Assembly (NCBI GenBank): GCA_028823855.1
Contig: JAPPFL010000038.1
Coordinates: 1-64,000 of the forward strand
Direction: 5' to 3'
DNA length: 64,000 nucleotides
DNA from: Albidovulum sp.
GTDB taxonomy: Bacteria > Pseudomonadota > Alphaproteobacteria > Rhodobacterales > Rhodobacteraceae
The position numbers and the translations under genes were made by a program. This document shows, piece by piece, positions 57,801 through 64,000 of this stretch (position 1 is the stretch's first letter; each line of letters starts with the position of its first letter). A model generated the notes under the pieces. The model saw nothing but the letters and a program-made list of their open reading frames with translations. It did not search any database and was not told the origin of the DNA.

Positions 57801-58653
57801 CATGCATTGGAAAATTCTGGCCTTTACCGCTTTGGCCATTTAACTATTTGTAAAATATGATATAATCGTTCTTCCAAGCCAGATCCTAAACATTGCATTG
57901 ACTCGGAAAAATAGATTACGGCGGTAGAACTATTCGCTCCATAGATTCCGTCAAGTCACGTTCGGAATCCATCGCATCCTATTGATTCGTTGTGCCTATT
58001 TTTGCAAAACGCATTACAGCACAAAATTGGAGCGTTGCGTCGACGCTATCGCGCGCTCGAATTCGAAGACTATCTAGCTTTACGGCCGAAATCAAAATAG
58101 CGCACAAGGATTTCGACTGACGCTGCATTCCCAATCCGGATTGAAACACCTCCATTTGCCGCCCGGATCGAATTTAGGGACATGCCGGCCGAGAACAATC
58201 CTCGGCACTCCGAGGCTCGCCGTCGGACATCTGAATTCAGGACTGTTCGGTAGAATTTGGCAAATCCCAGTTGCAGGAAATCGGACCCTGAGTATTGGTA
58301 ATGCCGGCAGCTAATATCCGGACGCATGACAAATTATTTGCCTGATCGAGGTAGTTCAATACTCCCGAATTCGCCTTCGGCGCAATCCCTATCCAAGCCG
58401 ATCGGCCAATCGCGAGCCTCGATTCACGCGATGAAGTACGCGCAGCGATTCACGGCTAAATCTGCCTATGGGCTACCGACAAGAAACCGCTGCGAAAAAC
58501 ATGGCCTGGCCATATATCGCAGGGCCAGCGAATTTATGGATGCCAACTGATCTGGACATTATCGAATTTACGACAAATATCATGACAAAATTCTTCCGCC
58601 GTTCTATAATGTTACAGGCAGAAAACGATAAATGAAAAAAAGCGGGGTGGGCA
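57801..58653. other. Gene-free stretch between hemB and the SYLF protein gene
   Basis: About 850 bases without a convincing gene. TGATATAAT near 57857 resembles a -10 promoter element but leads to no recognisable gene. The remaining open frames are short and unremarkable. Confidence 0.4.
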
Positions 58654-59223
58654 ATGACCGAAATCACGCGACGCGCGTTTTTAGCTGGAACGGCGGCTTG
58701 CGGTGGGCCGGGATTGGCAATTGCGCAATCTAGTTCCACGGTTCCTAGCGTCAGGTTTAGGCGCATCGAGAACCAGGTTAAATCTGCGCTTGGCTTTATG
58801 ACCCAAAGAGTGCCCGGCACTCGCGATTTGCTGGATAGAGCCAACGGCGTGTTGATTATGCCGTTGATTACCAAGGCCGGATTTACTTTCGGAGGAGCGT
58901 ATGGCGAAGGCGCGCTCCAAATCAGGGGGGTAACGGTCGACTACTATTCCTCCTTGCAAGCGACGTTCGGACTACAGTTCGGCATTCAGCAATACTCCCA
59001 CGTTTTGTTCTTCATGACCCCGGAGGCACTGGAAGGATTCCGGCTATCGAGCGGCTGGCAACTCGGCGCCGATATCGAATACGTTCTAATCGAAGAAGGA
59101 GATTATGTAGGCTTGGATACGACGGTTCGCTTGCCATCGGTAATTGGGGTTGTTTTCGGCCAAACAGGTGTCTTGTTGGGCGCGACAATAGAAGGCACCA
59201 AATATACGCGCATTGCACGATAG
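58654..59223 (+). CDS. YSC84/SYLF-domain lipid-binding-like protein
   Basis: A 189-aa exported protein. The N-terminus 'TRRAFLAGTAACGGPGLAIA' is a Tat-like signal (twin Arg). The SYLF domain follows: 'RANGVLIMPLITKAGFTFGGAYGEGAL', 'YYSSLQATFGLQFGIQQYSHVLFFMT' and 'GADIEYVLIEEGDYVGLDTTVRLPSVIGVVFGQTGV'. In eukaryotes the domain binds phosphoinositides; bacterial roles are unknown. Single-gene unit. Confidence 0.88.
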   Translation: MTEITRRAFLAGTAACGGPGLAIAQSSSTVPSVRFRRIENQVKSALGFMTQRVPGTRDLLDRANGVLIMPLITKAGFTFGGAYGEGALQIRGVTVDYYSSLQATFGLQFGIQQYSHVLFFMTPEALEGFRLSSGWQLGADIEYVLIEEGDYVGLDTTVRLPSVIGVVFGQTGVLLGATIEGTKYTRIAR

Positions 59224-59365
59224 GCACGCGACTCGGAAAATTTGGAATACTGATTCGTTCAAGATGCCCTTGGGAAATTTGGACGAGAAATCGCCGCGCT
59301 GAGCCACTTGGCGACAAGGTTCAGACCTAGATTACGGTATTTCTGGCGATTCACAAAGAACTGCG

Positions 59366-61822
59366 ATGCTAATAATTTTCCGGTGGACACTGCGCATATT
59401 CATCGCATCGGTTTCTTTAACTATCTGCGCCGCTCTAGTTGCCTACCTTCTCATTTCGCGTTCGTTGCCCAGCTACAATGCAGAATTTGTCATCGACGGC
59501 ATCGACGACTTGGTAGAAGTCGTGCGCGACGAAAACAATATTCCTCACATATTCGGGAGCAGCAACGAGGACGTATTCTTCGGCCTCGGCTTCGTGCATG
59601 CACAGGACCGACTATGGCAAATGACCGTATTGAGACGCACTGCCCAGGGTCGTTTGTCCGAGCAATTCGGAATCCGTACGCTTAACGCGGATAAGTTTAT
59701 TCGCAGCCTGGACCTTTACGGCTTGGCAGCCGCGTCCGTCGAAGACCAGGATGCGGAAGCAATGACATTTCTAAATGCGTATGCTCGCGGCGTTAACGCT
59801 TGGGTCGACATTGTCAATCGAAACGGGCTGGGACGTGGCGCTCCGGAATTTCTGCTATTCCCCGCGCCGGTTGCGCCTTGGCAACCGGTCGACAGCATTG
59901 CGATTTTGAATCTCCAGGCGGTTAGCCTATCCACCCATTTGGACCAAGAAATTCTTAGAGAGCGGCTCGCCAGGGTCTTGCCCGTGGAAAAATTCGAAAG
60001 TCTTTTTCCCGGCGAAACCGACAGTAAATCGCAAACCACATTTGACGACCCGGCAAATGCGCGCACCGAAAATAGGCTGCCTTCAAAGGAGAACAATGTC
60101 GATTTGCTGGATCCGGTTCGCAGCAGAGGATTTGGCGGCGCTTCCAACGCCTGGGCAATCGCAGCGAACAGGACCGCGGCGGGCGGAGCACTACTTGCGA
60201 ACGACCCGCATCTATCTTTTTCCGCCCCTTCGATCTGGATGCTTGCTAGGCTTGAGCTCGCCGACGGTGGAGTAATTGGAGCTACAATTCCCGGCATGCC
60301 CGTTGTTGTAGCCGGACGCACTGACAAGATCGCTTGGGGAGTGACATCGTCTTATTTGGACGATCAGGACGTTTTTATCGAATCTCTGCACCCGAAGGAC
60401 AAAACCCGATACCTTACTCCTAAAGGATTCAAGGAATTCAAAAGTCGTGAGGGCAAAATTCTCGTCAAAGGCGAACAGCCCGTAAGATTTGAAACAAGAT
60501 GGACGGAAAATGGCTTGGTTTTGACCGGCCTTCAACCGCAATTCGACGGTATTACGCCGGCAGGCAGCGTCTTATCTCTATCATGGACACTTTTCGACCC
60601 GGACAACACGACGATGTCAGCCGCAATCAGGCTAATGAATTCCAAGAGCGTTGGAGAGGCCGTGCTCGCCGGTAGTCTCTTTCGTTCCCCGCCTCTCGTT
60701 CTGACCCTCGCGGAAAAAAATAATATCGCGATGAAGCTTGTCGGAGCGATGCCGCAGCGGCACCGGCGCCACGAGACGCTGGGTCGTACCCCAAGCGACG
60801 GCTGGAAGCCCGTCAACAGATGGCTTGGTCTGAAGCCCTATAGCGAGAATCCGGCGCTTACCAATCCCGAAAGTGGAATTCTTGCTACTACGAATAACAA
60901 GCTGGTTGACAGACCGTTTCCGGACCACGTCAGTTTCGATTGGGGAGATACACAGAGAATAAGCCGGTTGCTAACCAAGTTGGAAAACCAGCACACGCAT
61001 TCTCGCGAAAGCGTCGTCGAGACCCAGCTAGATACTATCTCTTATACGGCCCGGGTACTTGTGCCGCTGTTTGCGCGAAATTTGTGGCACCTTGCAGGGT
61101 CCCGAGCCGGCAATGCCTCCATGAAGGCGAATGTTCTTGAAATGCTTCGGAACTGGACTGGTGAAATGAGCGAACATCGCGCCGAACCTCTTATTTTTTC
61201 AGCTTGGACGCGAAAATTGTTCGAACTGATAGCCAGAGATGAGCTGGGATCGCTTTATACCGAATTTCGGCATCCCGACCCGGTATTTCTTGAACGCGTG
61301 TTTTTGAACAGGAACGGAGCCGGAGCATGGTGCGACTTGATCCATTCCCAAAAAACGGAATCATGCTCGGATTTAGCCGAAATCGCATTGGACGAGGTTT
61401 TGGGCGAACTCTCGTCTCGTTACGGAACAAACCCCAATCGCTGGCGATGGGGAAATTTGCATGAGGCGGCGCATGATCACCCCGCTCTCGGAAGGCTCCC
61501 GCCTTTATCCTGGATCGTCAATATTCGCCAGTCCACATCCGGCGGCGACAACACTATAAATCGCGGATTGACGCAAGGCGGCGGAACTAATCCCTTCATG
61601 AATATACACGGCCCCGGATACCGCGGCGTCTACGATTTTTCTGATCCGGATTCTTCGCTATTCATAATCTCAACGGGCCAAAGTGGCCACCCCCTCTCGC
61701 GCTTTTACGACGACCTGGGAAGACTATGGAGGAGAGGCGAGTATATTCCGATGACTCTGGATTCCGAACTCGCGCGCGCCGCGCCGGTTGGGATCACCAA
61801 GCTCTTGCCAATAGAAAATTGA
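59366..61822 (+). CDS. Penicillin acylase family (Ntn) hydrolase
   Basis: An 818-aa exported precursor. One N-terminal hydrophobic segment (about residues 5-30) serves as signal or anchor. The alpha part has 'DLVEVVRDENNIPHIFGSSNEDVFFGLGFVHAQDRLWQM'; autocleavage should occur before the Ser in 'RGFGGASNAWAIAANRTAAGGALLANDPHL', which becomes the N-terminal nucleophile of the beta chain. Late motifs 'NRWRWGNLHEAAHDHPALG' and 'IISTGQSGHPLSRFYDD' are also present. Natural targets may be N-acyl-homoserine lactones, acyl-peptides or antibiotics; sequence alone does not tell. Convergent with hfq (16 bases). Confidence 0.9.
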   Translation: MLIIFRWTLRIFIASVSLTICAALVAYLLISRSLPSYNAEFVIDGIDDLVEVVRDENNIPHIFGSSNEDVFFGLGFVHAQDRLWQMTVLRRTAQGRLSEQFGIRTLNADKFIRSLDLYGLAAASVEDQDAEAMTFLNAYARGVNAWVDIVNRNGLGRGAPEFLLFPAPVAPWQPVDSIAILNLQAVSLSTHLDQEILRERLARVLPVEKFESLFPGETDSKSQTTFDDPANARTENRLPSKENNVDLLDPVRSRGFGGASNAWAIAANRTAAGGALLANDPHLSFSAPSIWMLARLELADGGVIGATIPGMPVVVAGRTDKIAWGVTSSYLDDQDVFIESLHPKDKTRYLTPKGFKEFKSREGKILVKGEQPVRFETRWTENGLVLTGLQPQFDGITPAGSVLSLSWTLFDPDNTTMSAAIRLMNSKSVGEAVLAGSLFRSPPLVLTLAEKNNIAMKLVGAMPQRHRRHETLGRTPSDGWKPVNRWLGLKPYSENPALTNPESGILATTNNKLVDRPFPDHVSFDWGDTQRISRLLTKLENQHTHSRESVVETQLDTISYTARVLVPLFARNLWHLAGSRAGNASMKANVLEMLRNWTGEMSEHRAEPLIFSAWTRKLFELIARDELGSLYTEFRHPDPVFLERVFLNRNGAGAWCDLIHSQKTESCSDLAEIALDEVLGELSSRYGTNPNRWRWGNLHEAAHDHPALGRLPPLSWIVNIRQSTSGGDNTINRGLTQGGGTNPFMNIHGPGYRGVYDFSDPDSSLFIISTGQSGHPLSRFYDDLGRLWRRGEYIPMTLDSELARAAPVGITKLLPIEN

Positions 61823-61838
61823 ATTAGGCGCCTCGCTC

Positions 61839-62093
61839 CTAGGACTCTCCAATCTCTTCGTCTTCGTCGACACCGTACATCGATACAGGCCGAGAGGGCA
61901 TGATCGTCGATATCGCGTGCTTATACACGAGCTGAGACTGGCCGTCGCGCCGTAATTGGAGGCAATAATTGTCGAAAGAAACGATACAGCCTTGAAGTTT
62001 TACGCCGTTCGTCAAGAAAATTGTCACGAAACTCTTCGACTTTCTGACGCTGTTTAAGAAATCGTCCTGCAAGCTGTGTTTCACCGCTGACAT
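61839..62093 (-). CDS. hfq: RNA chaperone Hfq
   Basis: An 84-aa Sm-like hexameric RNA chaperone. Sm1 '[14 protein letters not shown]'-type region ([20 protein letters not shown]) and Sm2 '[12 protein letters not shown]' (YKHA) are intact, as is the N-terminal '[16 protein letters not shown]'. The short acidic C-terminus is '[12 protein letters not shown]'. It follows trkH in the trkA-trkH-hfq direction, a common alphaproteobacterial order; hflX, which often follows, is replaced by the convergent acylase. Its presence makes Hfq-dependent small RNAs such as the candidate at 52.2 kb plausible. Confidence 0.95.
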   Translation of the reverse strand: MSAVKHSLQDDFLNSVRKSKSFVTIFLTNGVKLQGCIVSFDNYCLQLRRDGQSQLVYKHAISTIMPSRPVSMYGVDEDEEIGES

Positions 62094-62246
62094 CGCTCGA
62101 GTCCCCCAATGTATTTCTTATGGTTCGCCCTATTATTACCGCGTGCTTTACATGTCTAGCCGGTATTTAAGTCAAAAATCTGCACGAGCTTAAGCAAGCT
62201 CTACAAGTCACGGATGCCTTTTGCCTTCTATCCCTTTCGTCTTTGG

Positions 62247-63755
62247 TCAAGATCGCCAGAATTCCGGATTCAGAAGGGCTATAACGGCCAAGAGTTCGAG
62301 CCTCCCGACAACCATTGTCGTCGCCAACGCAATTTTCGTGCCGGTGCCAAGGTCTCCATAGCTAAAGGTGCCTCCGATCGCGGTTTCCGCCAGTGGACCG
62401 ACAGTAGCTAGCGACGAAACTGCAAGAGCCAGCGAAGTCTCGAAATCCAACCCGAATACCGAAAGAACCATCATAGTCGCAGCGGTAGCAAGAACGAACA
62501 GCATAAAAAATATCCAGGCGATGTATGCTCCTTCCCTGCGCATCCTTCTTGCGCTTGCGCCTGCCCCTCCTATCGATGAGGGGCGGGTCAATTTGTTCAT
62601 TTCGCGCAGGCCGTGTTCGTAAAGCGCGTAAATCCGCAGCAGTTTTATTCCGCCGGCGGTTGTTGCAACGCCGCCGCCCGCGCACGCGAGCCCGATCAGC
62701 AGTAGCTCCGGTGCCTGAAGCCCCGAAAACTGTTTGGCATCGTACCACCATGCGCTTTCGAATCCAGTTGTGGTTAGAAACGAAACAATCGTGAAGGCAC
62801 TGCCCCAGTAGGCTCGCAGCGCGCTTGCCATCCGTGCTTCCATACTCGGTTCGGAAATCAGCTGGGGAAGAACAAGCGCCAGCGGAAGCGCTAGCGCGCA
62901 GAAAATTGCGAACTTCAATTCAGGGTCGCGCAACGGCCTAAGCACCGGCGTCGTGTCCCGGTCAACGCCATATACCAGCCTGGTCGCAGCCAAGAACAAA
63001 AACAGAAATACCACCAATTCAATAGCAAAAGAGTTTGCCTCGCCGGCACCGAAGTCGCGGTACTGAATGCCACTCGTCGAAATCGTCGACATCGCATGGA
63101 TTAGGCCGCCAATCCAACCTTCTCCCGCGAATACTAGGATTATCCAGAGTACGGCGGTTGCTCCTGCGTAAAGCGGCAGTAAGGACCTGGCGTAATTCGC
63201 CAATCTATTCGCAACTACCGAATCGCTGGTTTTCGATATTCCCGATCCGACGCTCCTGAAAGTAGTGCCGACGACTTCGAAACCCCCAAGATTCAATGGC
63301 TCCATTACTGCAATGGCACTCAGCCAAATTAGAAATCCTCCGGACCAAGCTACCTGGCTCCTCCAGAAATGGATTGCAAGTGACGCATTGCCGGATTCTC
63401 CGAATATTGTCGCTCCCGTTGTCGTGAGACAGGAAACCATCTCGAAATAGTGGCTGACGAATCCGTATTCGGGAAGCAGATCGTAGACCGGCACCGCCAG
63501 GAGTACCGGCAGCATCACAAATACCGCCAGCAGGGATACTAGCCGCCTTTTCGCTAGGTTTTTTCCGGGACGGCGTTTCCAAGTTGCTATTGCCACAAAG
63601 GAGCTTATCAGCAGTACGATTATGCCGTAATAGAAAAACACCCTAGACTCGACGTCGTTGCCCAAATGCAAAGCGATACCGGCTGGAATCAGCATTGAGA
63701 GGCCGGTCCAGCCGAGAGCTACCACAAGAAAGGGTAAACTAGCGCCGACCCGCAT
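62247..63755 (-). CDS. trkH: Potassium uptake protein TrkH
   Basis: A 502-aa K+ translocating membrane subunit with about ten helices and four selectivity-filter-like pore loops: 'SCLTTTGATIFGES', 'HAMSTISTSGIQYRDFG', 'IVSFLTTTGFESAWW' and 'VSSLATVGPLAETAI'. ATG at 63755 is chosen, overlapping the trkA 3' end by 17 bases; an upstream frame (to 63893) lies over trkA and is not used. Works with TrkA, whose gene precedes it. Confidence 0.9.
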   Translation of the reverse strand: MRVGASLPFLVVALGWTGLSMLIPAGIALHLGNDVESRVFFYYGIIVLLISSFVAIATWKRRPGKNLAKRRLVSLLAVFVMLPVLLAVPVYDLLPEYGFVSHYFEMVSCLTTTGATIFGESGNASLAIHFWRSQVAWSGGFLIWLSAIAVMEPLNLGGFEVVGTTFRSVGSGISKTSDSVVANRLANYARSLLPLYAGATAVLWIILVFAGEGWIGGLIHAMSTISTSGIQYRDFGAGEANSFAIELVVFLFLFLAATRLVYGVDRDTTPVLRPLRDPELKFAIFCALALPLALVLPQLISEPSMEARMASALRAYWGSAFTIVSFLTTTGFESAWWYDAKQFSGLQAPELLLIGLACAGGGVATTAGGIKLLRIYALYEHGLREMNKLTRPSSIGGAGASARRMRREGAYIAWIFFMLFVLATAATMMVLSVFGLDFETSLALAVSSLATVGPLAETAIGGTFSYGDLGTGTKIALATTMVVGRLELLAVIALLNPEFWRS

Positions 63756-63999
63756 CCGACCGTAGGAGTTCGACAACGGCGCCGACATCGCTTGCCAAAG
63801 AGAAAAAGGCGACCGTGTCTCCAGCATCCAACTTTGTATCGGGCATGACTCGCTGAAGCCTCCCGCCCTTTTTAATTGCACCAAGCAGCGCACCTTCCGG
63901 CAGGTTCGCAGCCCGCAGCGCCTTGCCTTGAATCGGAGATCCCGGATCTACCTGCATTTCAATAATTTCCGCTTCAGCATCGCCGATGGAGTAGATTGA
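63739..63999 (-). CDS. trkA: Trk system regulatory subunit TrkA, C-terminal end only
   Basis: The frame is open to the right edge, so only the last 86 codons are seen. They form an RCK_C domain: 'SIYSIGDAEAEIIEMQVD', 'GALLGAIKKGGRLQRVMPDT' and 'LDAGDTVAFFSLASDVGAVVELL'. TrkA binds NAD(H)/ATP and gates TrkH from the cytoplasm. The 17-base overlap with trkH indicates one transcript. Confidence 0.88.
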   Translation of the reverse strand, partial: SIYSIGDAEAEIIEMQVDPGSPIQGKALRAANLPEGALLGAIKKGGRLQRVMPDTKLDAGDTVAFFSLASDVGAVVELLRSDAGRR

Positions 64000-64000
64000 A

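Noticed and set aside
1-64000. CRISPR array, prophage, secretion system or biosynthetic gene cluster
   Set aside because: No regular direct repeats with spacers, no phage structural or integrase genes, and no multidomain synthases were seen.

Overview
This window looks like the chromosome of an alphaproteobacterium of moderate GC content with a low-density, decaying genome. Three things suggest the class: a two-desulfurase SUF operon led by an Rrf2 regulator, a trkA-trkH-hfq run, and phoU followed by phoB. The decay is visible as a complete branched-chain amino-acid ABC transporter operon in pieces, a broken CobW-type GTPase, other gene remnants and many long gene-free stretches. An IS1634-type transposase of clearly higher GC enters at the left edge. 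No taxon below class can be read from the sequence alone.

Layout. 1-3.8 kb: transposase 3' part, a long gene-free stretch, an unrecognised 365-aa protein and a GntR/FCD regulator. 4.6-13.4 kb: a glutamine-synthetase-like ligase divergent from livG-livK-livF-livH-livM (all five broken), then intact isochorismatase-like hydrolase, N-formylglutamate amidohydrolase and acetamidase/formamidase genes. 14.4-15.4 kb: lipA. 16.2-28.3 kb: the most interesting block, a one-carbon/CoA island. It holds a divergent succinyl-CoA-synthetase-like ligase pair, a divergently transcribed GntR regulator with a TGGTATACCA palindrome between them, a ThDP-dependent acyl-CoA lyase/decarboxylase, formyl-CoA:oxalate CoA-transferase, a stand-alone formyltransferase resembling the N-terminal domain of 10-formyl-THF dehydrogenase, formate-THF ligase, and a tripartite tricarboxylate transporter (TctC, TctB, TctA). 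28.5-29.7 kb: a RatA/COQ10-like protein and an alpha/beta hydrolase.

30-41 kb: SUF Fe-S assembly, consisting of an Rrf2 regulator lacking the IscR cysteines, a cysteine desulfurase and sufB, then about 2.6 kb of decayed DNA plus a cupin gene, then sufC, sufD, two YIP1-like membrane proteins and sufS. tRNA-Arg(CCG) follows. 41-45 kb: phosphate signalling (a PhoR without membrane segments, PstB, PhoU, PhoB) with no pstS, pstC or pstA in place. 45-50 kb: aroQ, tsf, rpsB, pseudouridine kinase and glycosidase, and a DUF502 membrane protein. 50-64 kb: a YejA-like solute-binding protein, a candidate small RNA with a UUCG terminator, a 22-bp perfect palindrome, mfd, hemB, a YSC84/SYLF lipoprotein-like protein, a penicillin-acylase-family hydrolase, hfq, trkH and the end of trkA.

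Working model for the 16-28 kb island (inference). The Tct system imports a small carboxylate. The ligase pair and/or the Frc-type transferase make its CoA ester. The ThDP enzyme releases formyl-CoA from it. Frc recycles the CoA and frees formate, and formate-THF ligase captures the formate as 10-formyl-THF. The transferase is clearly of the oxalate type, but the ThDP enzyme resembles 2-hydroxyacyl-CoA lyases more than textbook oxalyl-CoA decarboxylase around the substrate site. The true substrate (oxalate or a 2-hydroxy acid) is therefore the open question. Nearby formamidase and formylglutamate amidohydrolase would also yield formate.
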